DNA from: JAPHSX01 sp041554195
Lineage (GTDB): Bacteria; Pseudomonadota; Gammaproteobacteria; Thiohalomonadales; Thiohalomonadaceae
Reading direction: 5' to 3'
DNA: 64,000 bases
Assembly: GCA_041554195.1 (NCBI GenBank)
Contig: JBFFMJ010000002.1
Location: 186,001-250,000, forward strand
Below the pieces are notes generated by a model, which saw only the letters and a list, made by a program, of their open reading frames with translations, was not told where the DNA came from and did no database searches. Position numbers and translations under genes: made by a program. Positions 52,419 through 61,395 of the stretch are shown here, in pieces. Position 1 is the stretch's first letter; each line of letters begins with the position of its first letter.

Positions 52419-54224
52419 GTGACCGAGCTGAGCAAAATCCGCAATTTCTCCATCATCGCCCATATCGATCATGGCAAATCGACCATCTCTGACCGTTTTA
52501 TCCAGCACTGTGGAGGCCTGACTGCGCGTGAGATGTCGTCGCAGGTTCTCGACTCGATGGATATTGAGCGCGAGCGCGGCATCACCATCAAGGCACAGAG
52601 CGTCACCCTCAATTACCATGCGCAGGATGGCGAGACCTACCTGCTGAATTTTATCGATACCCCCGGTCACGTCGATTTCTCCTACGAGGTCTCCCGTTCA
52701 CTGGCAGCCTGCGAAGGGGCACTGCTGGTGGTCGACGCCTCACAGGGGGTCGAGGCACAGACCGTCGCTAACTGTTATACCGCGATTGAGCAGGGTCTGG
52801 AGGTAGTGCCGGTACTCAACAAGATCGACCTGCCTGCCGCCGAGCCGGAGCGGGTGATTGATGAGATCGAAGAGATCGTCGGCATTGAGGCGCACGATGC
52901 GGTGCTGGTGAGTGCCAAGAGCGGGATCGGCATTGAAGACCTGCTGGAAGATCTGGTGAAACGTATTCCGCCGCCGCAGGGGGATCGCGACGCGCCGCTA
53001 AAGGCGTTGATCATCGACTCCTGGTTCGACAACTACCTCGGTGTGGTCTCACTGGTACGGGTGGTCGAAGGGACGCTGAAGAAAAAACAGAAATTTACCG
53101 TGATGTCTACCGGTCGCAGCCATCAGGCGGATCGCGTGGGGATCTTTACCCCGAAGTTACACGACACGGATATGTTACAGGCAGGTGATGTGGGCTTTAT
53201 CGTCGCCGCAATCAAGGATATTGATGGTGCCCCGGTGGGTGATACCCTGACCCATACCGATAAGCCGGCCAGCGAACCACTGCCGGGATTTGCCCAGGTG
53301 CAGCCGAGGGTCTTTGCCGGGCTGTTTCCGGTAAGCAGTGATGACTACGAGAACCTGCGAGAGGCGCTCTCCAAGCTGCGCCTCAATGACGCCTCGCTGT
53401 TCTATGAGCCGGAGACTTCGCAGGCACTAGGCTTTGGTTTTCGTTGTGGCTTCCTCGGTATGCTGCACATGGAGATCATTCAGGAGCGGTTGGAGCGTGA
53501 GTACAATATCGAACTCATCACCACCGCGCCGACGGTGATCTATGAGGTACTGACCACCAAGGGTGAGATCCTGATGGTCGATAACCCGGCCAAGCTGCCG
53601 CCGGTTAATGTTATCGATGAGATCCGTGAGCCGATTATCACTGCCAATATTCTGGTGCCGCAGGAGTATGTGGGCAATGTCATGACCCTGTGCGTGGAAA
53701 AACGCGGGGTGCAGAAGAATATGCAGTATCTGGGCAAGCAGGTCTCGCTCAGCTATGAGCTGCCGATGAATGAGGTGGTGCTCGATTTCTTCGACCGCCT
53801 CAAATCGGTAAGCCGCGGCTTCGCCTCGCTTGACTATCACTTTACCCGTTTTCAGGCGGCCAACTTGGTCAAGCTTGATATTATGATTAACGGTGAACTG
53901 GTCGATGCCCTGGCGGTGATCGTGCATCGAGAAAATGCCCAAATACGCGGACGTGAACTGGCCGAGAAGATGAAGGAGCTGATCCCACGTCAAATGTTTG
54001 ATGTGGCGATTCAGGCCTCCATCGGCACACAGATCATTGCGCGCACTAATGTGAAGGCGTTACGCAAAAACGTCACGGCAAAGTGTTATGGTGGAGACGT
54101 CTCCCGTAAGCGCAAGCTGCTGGAAAAACAGAAGGCGGGCAAGAAACGGATGAAGCAGGTGGGCTCGGTGGAGATCCCGCAAGAGGCCTTCTTTGCCGTA
54201 TTACATGTAGGGAAGGATAAATGA
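52419..54224 (+). CDS. lepA: Elongation factor 4 (LepA)
   Basis: Ribosome-associated translational GTPase, 601 residues. G1 is IAHIDHGKST, G2 lies in RERGITIKAQ, G3 in DTPGHVDF, G4 is NKIDLP and G5 lies near SAKSGIGIEDLLE. The LepA-specific C-terminal domain (IIARTNVKALRKNVTAKCYG, GDVSRKRKLLEKQKAGKKRM) is complete. The start is GTG 52419. Its stop overlaps the lepB ATG (ATGA), the conserved lepA-lepB pair. Confidence 0.97.
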   Translation: MTELSKIRNFSIIAHIDHGKSTISDRFIQHCGGLTAREMSSQVLDSMDIERERGITIKAQSVTLNYHAQDGETYLLNFIDTPGHVDFSYEVSRSLAACEGALLVVDASQGVEAQTVANCYTAIEQGLEVVPVLNKIDLPAAEPERVIDEIEEIVGIEAHDAVLVSAKSGIGIEDLLEDLVKRIPPPQGDRDAPLKALIIDSWFDNYLGVVSLVRVVEGTLKKKQKFTVMSTGRSHQADRVGIFTPKLHDTDMLQAGDVGFIVAAIKDIDGAPVGDTLTHTDKPASEPLPGFAQVQPRVFAGLFPVSSDDYENLREALSKLRLNDASLFYEPETSQALGFGFRCGFLGMLHMEIIQERLEREYNIELITTAPTVIYEVLTTKGEILMVDNPAKLPPVNVIDEIREPIITANILVPQEYVGNVMTLCVEKRGVQKNMQYLGKQVSLSYELPMNEVVLDFFDRLKSVSRGFASLDYHFTRFQAANLVKLDIMINGELVDALAVIVHRENAQIRGRELAEKMKELIPRQMFDVAIQASIGTQIIARTNVKALRKNVTAKCYGGDVSRKRKLLEKQKAGKKRMKQVGSVEIPQEAFFAVLHVGKDK

Positions 54225-55054
54225 GTTTCGATTTTCCATTATTGCTGGTGCTACTCACCCTGGTCACCGGGGTGGTATGGGCGCTGGATGCATTGCTGTG
54301 GGCACCAAAACGCCGCCGTAAGTTAGAGGCGCTTAAGGGGGCGGGGGAGAGCAATCAGGAGCTGCTGGATAAGGCAGTCCGTGAGCCCTCGCTGGTGGAG
54401 ATGTCGCGCTCTTTTTTCCCGATTATATTGATTGTATTAGTCGTGCGCTCATTTGTTGTCGAGCCTTTTCGCATCCCTTCAGGCTCGATGATGCCGACGT
54501 TATTAATCGGCGATTTTATTCTGGTCAATAAATTTGCCTACGGCGTAAGACTGCCGGTACTCAACACTCGCATCCTTGATACCGGTAGCCCGCAGCGCGG
54601 TGATGTCGCGGTATTTCGCTATCCCGAAAATCCGAAGATCGATTTCATTAAGCGCATTGTTGGCGTGCCAGGTGATCGCATCGCTTACCGGAACAAGGTA
54701 CTTACCGTAAATGGTGAGCTGGCTCCACAGCAATATATCGAGAGTTATGTCGGCATCGGAAGTGGGGGCGTAATGACCGGTTCACGCCATTTACATGAAG
54801 AGCTCAGCGGTGTAAAACATGACATTCTGGTTATGCCAGGGCGTAATGTGTTTGGCGGTGACTTCAGCTATGTGGTGCCAGAGGGACACTATTTTGCTAT
54901 GGGCGATAATCGCGATAACAGCCGTGACAGCCGCGCCTGGGGCTTCCTGCCAGAGGAAAATTTGGTGGGTAAGGCCTTCCTCATCTGGATGAACTGGGAC
55001 TGGCAGCAGGACGGTGTTATCGGGTGGAAACGTCTGGGTAACGGGATTCAATAA
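54221..55054 (+). CDS. lepB: Signal peptidase I
   Basis: Membrane serine-lysine protease that removes Sec and Tat signal peptides, 277 residues. Two N-terminal membrane helices (about 4-25 and 65-80) frame a short cytoplasmic loop. Catalytic Ser89 is in PSGSMMPTLLIGD and Lys144 in DFIKRIVGVPGD, with the later signature GDNRDNSRDSRAWGF. Start overlaps lepA. The following DUF4845-rnc-era-recO-pdxJ-acpS run is the standard gammaproteobacterial order. Confidence 0.97.
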   Translation: MSFDFPLLLVLLTLVTGVVWALDALLWAPKRRRKLEALKGAGESNQELLDKAVREPSLVEMSRSFFPIILIVLVVRSFVVEPFRIPSGSMMPTLLIGDFILVNKFAYGVRLPVLNTRILDTGSPQRGDVAVFRYPENPKIDFIKRIVGVPGDRIAYRNKVLTVNGELAPQQYIESYVGIGSGGVMTGSRHLHEELSGVKHDILVMPGRNVFGGDFSYVVPEGHYFAMGDNRDNSRDSRAWGFLPEENLVGKAFLIWMNWDWQQDGVIGWKRLGNGIQ

Positions 55055-55075
55055 TAAGGATTAATAGAGGGGATT

Positions 55076-55453
55076 ATGATGAAACTGCAGCACAGACAAA
55101 AAGGTTTTTCTTTATACTCATTATCATTTTATCTGGGGTTATTAGCTTTTGTGGTTTTCACTGGTTTGAAGTTGTTTCCAGTGTATATGGAAAGTTTCTC
55201 AGTTGAGTCATCGGTTAGAAGTATGGAGGGCGATAGAGGCCAAGCGTATACCGGGGCACTATCAGTAAGATCTGCATTAGCTAAACGTCTCCGATTTAAT
55301 AATGTGGAAGAGGTAACTGCTGACGACATTACCGTAATAAGACAAGATGATATGTATATAATTGATGTGGACTATGAGATTCGAATACCCTATATAAAGA
55401 ATATTGAGTTGATCGTTAGTTTTAGTCATCATGGAGAGGTTCTTGCTCGTTGA
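55076..55453 (+). CDS. DUF4845 family membrane protein
   Basis: A 125-residue protein with one N-terminal membrane helix (about 14-34: YLGLLAFVVFTGLKLFPVYM) and a short extracytoplasmic domain (VEEVTADDITVIRQDDMYII, DVDYEIRIPYIKNIELIVSF). DUF4845 members sit between lepB and rnc in many gammaproteobacteria and have no established function. GAGGGG precedes ATG 55076; a second ATG follows at once. The stop overlaps rnc. Base composition is more AT-rich than the neighbours. Confidence 0.85.
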   Translation: MMKLQHRQKGFSLYSLSFYLGLLAFVVFTGLKLFPVYMESFSVESSVRSMEGDRGQAYTGALSVRSALAKRLRFNNVEEVTADDITVIRQDDMYIIDVDYEIRIPYIKNIELIVSFSHHGEVLAR

Positions 55454-56127
55454 CGCCTTCTGTTAGTAAACTTTGTGATAGTCTGGCTTACCGGTTTAAT
55501 CGTTCTGAACTATTGCAACGGGCCTTAAGCCATCGTAGCGTCGGTAGTGAGAATAATGAACGGCTGGAGTTTCTTGGTGACTCAATTCTGAGTTACGTTA
55601 TTTCAGTCGAGCTTTTCCAACGTTTTCCTAAGGTAGATGAAGGTGGCTTGAGTCGTCTGCGTGCCTCTCTGGTGAAAGGGGATACCCTGGCCAAATTGGC
55701 TCGAGAGCTGTCGTTGGGTGATTACCTGCGATTAGGGCCGGGGGAGCTTAAGAGCGGAGGTTTTCGTCGAAGCTCGATCCTCGCCGACGCCTTGGAGGCT
55801 CTGCTCGGTGCCATCTATGTGGATTCTGACATTGCTACGGTACAGCGTGTCATACTTCATTTGTTCAATGAAAGGCTGTTAGCCGTCAATCCTAATACCG
55901 CCCTAAAAGACCCAAAAACCCGCTTACAGGAGTATCTGCAATCACGGCAGCTTCCTCTACCTGGTTATGAGGTGACCAACATTACGGGTAAGGCACATGC
56001 ACAGACCTTTACCGTTAGCTGTCGCATAGAGGGACTTGATAAGGAGGTGGTGGCTGAAGGTAGTAGCCGCCGCAAGGCCGAGCAGACAGCGGCACAACTG
56101 ATACTGGAAAAACTGGATAGTGAGTAG
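55450..56127 (+). CDS. rnc: Ribonuclease III
   Basis: Double-strand-specific endoribonuclease for rRNA and mRNA processing, 225 residues. The catalytic signature NERLEFLGDSILSYVIS supplies the metal-binding Glu and Asp, with the second set in ADALEALLGAIYVDS. The C-terminal dsRNA-binding domain (about 153-222) ends SSRRKAEQTAAQLILEKLD. The start is TTG 55450, overlapping the upstream stop. The end overlaps era by 8 bases. Confidence 0.97.
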   Translation: MTPSVSKLCDSLAYRFNRSELLQRALSHRSVGSENNERLEFLGDSILSYVISVELFQRFPKVDEGGLSRLRASLVKGDTLAKLARELSLGDYLRLGPGELKSGGFRRSSILADALEALLGAIYVDSDIATVQRVILHLFNERLLAVNPNTALKDPKTRLQEYLQSRQLPLPGYEVTNITGKAHAQTFTVSCRIEGLDKEVVAEGSSRRKAEQTAAQLILEKLDSE

Positions 56128-57025
56128 AGAAGAGAACTTTCGTAGTGGTTTTGTTGCCATCGTAGGCAGGCCTAATGTCGGTAAATCAACGCTGATGAAC
56201 CATATTCTGGGTCAGAAGATCAGTATCACCTCAAGCAAACCGCAAACCACGCGTCATCGCATTTTAGGGATTCATACCACCGAGCAGGCTCAGGTGATTT
56301 ACGTCGATACCCCCGGCGTACATCTGAATGCAAAAAAGGCGATGAATCGTTATATGAATCGTGCTGCTACCAGCAGCTTTGAAGATGTTGAGTTGATCCT
56401 CTTTTTAGTTGAGGCGGGAAGCTGGACCGAGGAAGATGAGAATGTCTTGCAGCGGCTAAAAACCGTCAAGGCTCCGGTGGTGCTGCTGGCAAATAAGGTG
56501 GATCGGATTAAAGATAAGGAGGAGTTGTTCCCGGTGTTACAGGAGCTCTCGGAGAAGATGGAGTTTCTCTCTGTTATTCCCCTTTCTGCACTCAAGGGTT
56601 CCAATGTGCAGGCGCTGGAGAAGCTGGTTCATGAGCAGCTTCCGGTTGCCCCCCCCATGTTCCCTGAGGATTATGTCACCGACCGCAGTGAGCGTTTTCT
56701 TGCCGCCGAGTTGATACGTGAGAAGTTGATGCGCGGCTTGGGGAAGGAGTTACCTTATTCAACCGCCGTGGAGATCGAGAGCTTCAAGGAGGAGAAGAAG
56801 CTATTGCATATTCATGCCCTGATCTGGGTCGAGCGCGAGAGTCAGAAACGTATCGTTATCGGTAAGGGTGGCGCGAAGCTCAAAGAGGTGGGTAAACAAG
56901 CGCGCCTTGATATGGAGAAGCTGTTCGGTACCAAGGTGTTTCTGGAGATGTGGGTCAAGGTGAAGGAGGGGTGGTCTGACAACGAGCGTATCCTCAATAG
57001 CCTTGGTTACAAGGATGAGCTCTGA
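56120..57025 (+). CDS. era: GTPase Era
   Basis: Ribosome-assembly GTPase that binds the 3' end of 16S rRNA, 301 residues. G1 is GRPNVGKST, the switch region has SSKPQTTRHR, G3 is DTPGVH and G4 is NKVDRIKD. The C-terminal KH domain includes KRIVIGKGGAKLKEVGKQAR. The start is GTG 56120 inside rnc; the end overlaps recO. The rnc-era-recO overlap series indicates coupled expression. Confidence 0.97.
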   Translation: MSREENFRSGFVAIVGRPNVGKSTLMNHILGQKISITSSKPQTTRHRILGIHTTEQAQVIYVDTPGVHLNAKKAMNRYMNRAATSSFEDVELILFLVEAGSWTEEDENVLQRLKTVKAPVVLLANKVDRIKDKEELFPVLQELSEKMEFLSVIPLSALKGSNVQALEKLVHEQLPVAPPMFPEDYVTDRSERFLAAELIREKLMRGLGKELPYSTAVEIESFKEEKKLLHIHALIWVERESQKRIVIGKGGAKLKEVGKQARLDMEKLFGTKVFLEMWVKVKEGWSDNERILNSLGYKDEL

Positions 57026-57749
57026 GCACCGAGTACAACTGCAACCCGCCTATCTGCTGCATCGCAAACCGTTTCGCGATAGCAGTTTACTGTTAGAACT
57101 TTTCACTTCGGAGTATGGCCGCATCGGTCTGGTGGCTCGTGGCGCGCGTGGCGCACGTTCCAAGCTTAAGGGGGTGTTGCAGCCCTATCAGCCACTACTG
57201 GTTAGCTGGAGTGGTCGTGGTGAACTACCGACGCTGACTTCAGCCGAGAGTCAGGTAGGTGGCGCATTTCTTCAGGGCGATGCCCTGATCAGTGGTTTCT
57301 ACCTAAATGAGCTGCTGATGCGGCTGTTGGCTCGTCATGATCCACATTCCCATCTTTTTAGCTGTTACCGCTCGGCACTCCATAAATTGATCGCAAACCA
57401 GGATATTGACTGGGCACTGCGTCTGTTTGAACGAGATCTGTTACAGGAGTTGGGTTACGGCCTGCTGCTCACCCACGAAGGTCAGAGTGGCGTAGAGGTC
57501 GAGCCTGCTGCCCGCTACTGCTATTATCATGAATCGGGGCCGCAACGCCTGCACTCAGAACAGGCAGGACAATTGAGTGTTGAGGGTGCCACCTTATTGG
57601 CGTTGGCCAGTGGAGAGTGTAGTGATGCACGACAGCGCCGCGAGAGTAAATTATTGATGCGTGAGGTGCTGGGCCGTTATCTCGGAAACCGGCCGCTCGC
57701 TAGCCGTGAACTGTTTCGGCAGAAGCGACCACGTAAAGAAGAGGAATAA
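57015..57749 (+). CDS. recO: DNA repair protein RecO
   Basis: Recombination mediator that helps RecA load on SSB-coated DNA. The 244-residue protein has the N-terminal OB fold (QLQPAYLLHRKPFRDSSLLL, GRIGLVARGARGARSKLKGV) and a helical C-terminal domain (YLNELLMRLLARHDPHSHLF). As in many gammaproteobacterial RecO proteins the zinc-finger cysteines seen in Gram-positives are absent. ATG 57015 overlaps the era end by 11 bases. A TTG 12 bases upstream is an alternative start. Confidence 0.94.
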   Translation: MSSEHRVQLQPAYLLHRKPFRDSSLLLELFTSEYGRIGLVARGARGARSKLKGVLQPYQPLLVSWSGRGELPTLTSAESQVGGAFLQGDALISGFYLNELLMRLLARHDPHSHLFSCYRSALHKLIANQDIDWALRLFERDLLQELGYGLLLTHEGQSGVEVEPAARYCYYHESGPQRLHSEQAGQLSVEGATLLALASGECSDARQRRESKLLMREVLGRYLGNRPLASRELFRQKRPRKEEE

Positions 57750-58493
57750 GTGTTGAGTAACAGTGAAAATATTCTGCTGGGTGTCAATATTGATCACGTC
57801 GCCACCCTGCGTCAGGCGCGTGGTACTCGTTACCCGGATCCGATCCAGGCGGCGATAGAGGCTGAACAGGCCGGGGCTGATAGCATCACCCTGCACCTGC
57901 GTGAAGATCGTCGTCATATTCAGGACCGTGATGTGCAGATGCTGAAGGATATCCTGCAGACAAAAATGAATCTTGAAATGGCGGTAACCGACGAGATGCT
58001 GGCAATTGCCGAGAAGCTGCGTCCTGCTGATTGCTGCCTGGTTCCCGAGCGACGTGAAGAGCTGACCACTGAGGGTGGACTGGATGTGGCCGCACAGCAA
58101 GGGCGGATCGGTGATGCCTGTAAACGTCTGGCCGATGCCGGGGTGCGGGTGTCGCTGTTTATCGATGCACAACCACGACAGATTGAGGCCGCAGCGGCCA
58201 GTGGTGCGCCGGTGATCGAGATTCACACCGGGCACTATGCCGATGCAGAGAGCGAACAGTCACAGAGCGAGGAGTTGGCGCGCATTAAACAGGGTGTTCA
58301 ACTGGCACATGAGGCCGGTCTTCAGGTGAATGCTGGTCACGGCCTGCATTATCACAATACCCGTGAAATAGCTGAGATCGCCGTGATTCGTGAACTGAAT
58401 ATTGGTCACGCCATTATCGCCCGTTCGCTCTTCGTCGGTCTGCAACATGCTGTGGCTGAGATGAAACGGATCATGGTCGAGGCACGTCGGTGA
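57750..58493 (+). CDS. pdxJ: Pyridoxine 5'-phosphate synthase
   Basis: Condenses 1-deoxyxylulose-5-phosphate with 3-amino-2-oxopropyl phosphate to pyridoxine phosphate, cytoplasmic TIM barrel. The 247 residues include LLGVNIDHVATLRQARGT at the start, ADSITLHLREDRRHIQDRDV, CCLVPERREELTTEGGLDV and NAGHGLHYHN, all PdxJ signatures. GTG 57750 follows directly on the recO stop, with GAGGAA 4 nt upstream. The stop overlaps acpS. Confidence 0.97.
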   Translation: MLSNSENILLGVNIDHVATLRQARGTRYPDPIQAAIEAEQAGADSITLHLREDRRHIQDRDVQMLKDILQTKMNLEMAVTDEMLAIAEKLRPADCCLVPERREELTTEGGLDVAAQQGRIGDACKRLADAGVRVSLFIDAQPRQIEAAAASGAPVIEIHTGHYADAESEQSQSEELARIKQGVQLAHEAGLQVNAGHGLHYHNTREIAEIAVIRELNIGHAIIARSLFVGLQHAVAEMKRIMVEARR

Positions 58494-58870
58494 TCTTCGG
58501 TATCGGCACCGATATCGTTAGTGTCTCACGTATGGAGAGTGCGCTGGCACGACACGGTGAGCGTTTCGCTGAGCGCATCCTTGCCGAGGTCGAACTGCTG
58601 GAGTATCACCAGAGTGCCAAGCCCGCCCACTTTCTGGCCAAACGTTTTGCCGCTAAAGAGGCGGCCGCCAAGGCTTTTGGAACCGGTTTTCGTAATGGGC
58701 TGGCGATGAGTGATTTCGTTGTCGCTCATGATGAGGTAGGTAAACCGTTGTTACAGTTTACTGGACAAGCTGAAGTTTTTTGTCATGAACAGGGTGTTGG
58801 CGAGGGCTTTATCTCCATCTCCGATGAGAAGGAACATGCCGTTGCCTTTGTTACCCTGTTAAAAATCTGA
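58490..58870 (+). CDS. acpS: Holo-[acyl-carrier-protein] synthase
   Basis: Transfers phosphopantetheine from CoA to acyl carrier protein. The 126-residue product starts IFGIGTDIVSVSRME (metal-binding Asp) and has FLAKRFAAKEAAAKAFGTGF with the catalytic Glu and Lys, then ISISDEKEHAVAFVTL. GTG 58490 overlaps the pdxJ stop. It closes the lepA-to-acpS block. Confidence 0.96.
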   Translation: MIFGIGTDIVSVSRMESALARHGERFAERILAEVELLEYHQSAKPAHFLAKRFAAKEAAAKAFGTGFRNGLAMSDFVVAHDEVGKPLLQFTGQAEVFCHEQGVGEGFISISDEKEHAVAFVTLLKI

Positions 58871-58883
58871 AAGAGAGCCCCCC

Positions 58884-59297
58884 ATGTTGGAATATGTTTT
58901 TTTTGAGGAGACGATACGAGACACATTTGTCTCGTTTCTTGTTGAGCGTAAGATCGACCACCGGTTGGGTGAAGGTGAAGGTCTGCTGGTAGAGGTGTCT
59001 GAAGAAATTGATGATGAGACCTGGGATGCTATTGACCATCGCTATGAAGTTCTTCTGCAGGAGACCGCTGAGTTGATGGAGCAGGGCGATGATGCACTGG
59101 AAAAGAACGTCGCTGCGGTACAGGTTCAGTTGGCCGATGGTGCGCCCTGTACCGTGAGGCTCGACCCAGACTTGGTAGGTCGCATCCTTGGTTGCATTAG
59201 CATGGAAGAGTTGCGCGATATGGTGCAGGAGGTGGCGCACTGGGTCGAGATGAAAGATAACAGCCCGCTTTGTCACGTGGTGGAACTGGATAAATGA
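58884..59297 (+). CDS. Conserved-looking acidic protein of unknown function
   Basis: A 137-residue soluble, acidic protein 13 bp after acpS. The start is MLEYVFFEETIRDTFVSFLV, followed by ERKIDHRLGEGEGLLVEVSE and EIDDETWDAIDHRYEVLLQE (helix-rich). A strand-rich ALEKNVAAVQVQLADG comes next, then LDPDLVGRILGCISMEELRD. No catalytic motif, signal or membrane segment. I cannot name the family. Its end overlaps the next gene (ATGA), so the two are coupled. Confidence 0.75.
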   Translation: MLEYVFFEETIRDTFVSFLVERKIDHRLGEGEGLLVEVSEEIDDETWDAIDHRYEVLLQETAELMEQGDDALEKNVAAVQVQLADGAPCTVRLDPDLVGRILGCISMEELRDMVQEVAHWVEMKDNSPLCHVVELDK

Positions 59298-60208
59298 TAA
59301 GACTTATTAATCTGTTTCTGTTTTCTATCGCACTTAATGCGAATGCAGTTACGTCGCTTGAAGTGCAGTCGTTAGCCCCCAACATCTATGCGCTGGTGGG
59401 TGAAATGGAGCAGCGCTCCGACTCCAATCTGGCTAACAATGCCACCTTTGGTGTGATTGTAACGGATGCGGGTGTGGTGCTGATTGACCCCGGTGGTAGT
59501 TACCGTGGTGCGCAACAGATTGACGAAACGATTAAGAGTCTTACCGACAAGCCGGTAACTTTGGTCATCAATAGTGGTGGGCAGGATCACCGTTGGCTGG
59601 GTAATAGCTACTTCAAGCAGCGCGGGGCTCGTATCATTGCCTCGGCGGCGGCGATTAGCGATCATAAGGCACGCTCACGTGATCAATTTTTCGCTCTGCA
59701 AAATTTTTTAACCGAAGAAAGCCTGAAGGGCACTGAGCCGCTGTTTGCCGAGGAGAGCTTTGAGGATGAAAAGTCCCTACAGATTGGTGGTGTGCAGTTA
59801 GAGCTTATGCATGTAGGCCCGGCTCATACCCCTGGAGATACGCTGGTATGGTTGCCGCAGCAGCACATCGTCTTTGCCGGTGACGTAGTCTACGTCGAGC
59901 GGATGTTGGGGGTGGGCACTATGTCCAATAGCGCACACTGGCTTGAGGCCTTCGAGGCACTTGCTGCACTACAGCCTGAGTGGGTAGTGCCTGGTCATGG
60001 GCATGCGGTTAAGCTTGAAAAGGCGAAAGCAGAAACCTATGACTATTTGGTCTTTCTGCGTGAGTCTGTCGCCAGGATGATAGATGAAGATATCGGTATG
60101 GATAAAGTGGGCGAGATTGATCAAACCCGTTTTAGTCATCTAAAGGTCTATGAGCAGATCAAGGGGCGCAACGCGCAACAGGTCTATACGGAAATGGAGT
60201 GGGAATAG
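59294..60208 (+). CDS. Exported metallo-beta-lactamase-fold protein with altered metal motif
   Basis: A 304-residue protein with a signal peptide (MIRLINLFLFSIALNANA, cleavage after ANA). An MBL fold follows: FGVIVTDAGVVLIDPGGSYR, then the metal loop INSGGQDHRWLGN where HxHxDH is normal. Only Asp-His of that motif remains. Later motifs survive: VGPAHTPGDTLVWLPQQ (His), IVFAGDVVYVERMLGVG (Asp) and VVPGHGHAV (His). It resembles the SoxH-like/quinoprotein-associated exported MBL group. A single metal or no metal may be bound. The gene overlaps the preceding unknown by ATGA and precedes an SQR-like flavoprotein. Confidence 0.82.
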   Translation: MIRLINLFLFSIALNANAVTSLEVQSLAPNIYALVGEMEQRSDSNLANNATFGVIVTDAGVVLIDPGGSYRGAQQIDETIKSLTDKPVTLVINSGGQDHRWLGNSYFKQRGARIIASAAAISDHKARSRDQFFALQNFLTEESLKGTEPLFAEESFEDEKSLQIGGVQLELMHVGPAHTPGDTLVWLPQQHIVFAGDVVYVERMLGVGTMSNSAHWLEAFEALAALQPEWVVPGHGHAVKLEKAKAETYDYLVFLRESVARMIDEDIGMDKVGEIDQTRFSHLKVYEQIKGRNAQQVYTEMEWE

Positions 60209-60235
60209 CCGCAGGCTAACTAGAAGGTGGATGGA

Positions 60236-61369
60236 ATGAGTAACTCGAACATTACGATCATCGGTAGCGGCTTTGCCGCTCTGACGGCGGTACGTGAAAT
60301 ACGTAAACGTGACCGCTCTGCAAATATTACCGTGATTGCACCCAGGGCCGAGTTTATCTTTCTGCCCAGCCTGATCTGGATCCCCTCCGGTATCCGCAAG
60401 GGCGATGATTTGCGTATCCCGCTCGACAATTACTTTTCCCGTATGGGCGTCGAGTTTATTGCCGCCGAGGTGACGGGGCTAAAAGATGGGGGACGCACCG
60501 TTGAAACTACAGTCGGTGATGTGACCAACGATGCCCTGCTCATCGGCTCGGGCGGACGCTTCATTAAGAAGCTTCCCGGTATTGAACATGCGATTACCCC
60601 CTGTGAGGGAATCGCTGCCGCGGAGAAGATTCGTGACCGCCTCAAGGAGATGGAGGGTGGCACCATTGCCATCGGTTTTGGTGGTAATCCCAAAGAGCCC
60701 TCAGCGATGCGTGGCGGGCCGATGTTTGAATTTCTTTTCGGTATCGACACCCTGCTACGCCAACAGGGGCGACGCGATAAATTTAAACTGATCTTTTTTA
60801 ATCCGGCACCGCAACCCGGCAAACGACTCGGTCCAAAGGCGGTGAAGGGATTACTCGATACGATGAGTAAACGAGGTATCGAAACTTATCTCGGTCACAA
60901 GATGCAGGCGCTGGAGGCCAACAAGGTGATCACCGAGGGGGGCGAGTTTTCCGCAGACCTCATCCTCTTTATGCCGGGTATGACCGGTAATCTGTGGTTC
61001 GATAACAGTGAACTGCCGCGCTCCGAAGGCGGTCTGGTGAAGGCCGATGAGTATTGTCGAGTTGCCGGATTTGAACACGTCTATGTAGCTGGTGACTCGG
61101 GTAGTTTCCCCGGCCCTGAGTGGATGCCGAAGCAGGCGCATATGGCCGACCTGCAATCTACCGCGGCGGCGGCTAATCTGTTGGCCGAACTGGCAGGGCA
61201 GCCTGCGAACCATACCTTTAAGGTCGAGCTGATGTGCATTGTCGATAGTGTTAATAGTGGTATGTTTGTCGCACGCACCACGAAACACAGTATCGTTTTA
61301 CCTGCCACACGTTTTGCACACTGGATGAAACGCCTCTTTGAGTGGTGGTATCTGCGTCAGTACCGCTAA
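60236..61369 (+). CDS. Sulfide:quinone oxidoreductase-like FAD protein
   Basis: A 377-residue flavoprotein of the SQR/FCC/NDH-2 family. It has the FAD motif ITIIGSGFAALTAVREIRKR, FLPSLIWIPSGIRKGDDL, DALLIGSGGRFIKKLPGIEH and a second dinucleotide-type region. The FAD-ribityl motif is HVYVAGDSGSFPGPEWMPKQ, followed by QAHMADLQSTAAAANLLAEL. Cysteines occur in TPCEG, EYCRV and LMCIV, not in an evident FCC/SQR type I spacing. The C-terminal KRLFEWWYLRQYR is amphipathic and could bind the membrane. Substrate might be sulfide or a quinone/NADH pair. ATG 60236 follows AGGTGG. Confidence 0.8.
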   Translation: MSNSNITIIGSGFAALTAVREIRKRDRSANITVIAPRAEFIFLPSLIWIPSGIRKGDDLRIPLDNYFSRMGVEFIAAEVTGLKDGGRTVETTVGDVTNDALLIGSGGRFIKKLPGIEHAITPCEGIAAAEKIRDRLKEMEGGTIAIGFGGNPKEPSAMRGGPMFEFLFGIDTLLRQQGRRDKFKLIFFNPAPQPGKRLGPKAVKGLLDTMSKRGIETYLGHKMQALEANKVITEGGEFSADLILFMPGMTGNLWFDNSELPRSEGGLVKADEYCRVAGFEHVYVAGDSGSFPGPEWMPKQAHMADLQSTAAAANLLAELAGQPANHTFKVELMCIVDSVNSGMFVARTTKHSIVLPATRFAHWMKRLFEWWYLRQYR

Positions 61370-61395
61370 TCTCTTTTATTTACGGAATTCCCTTT

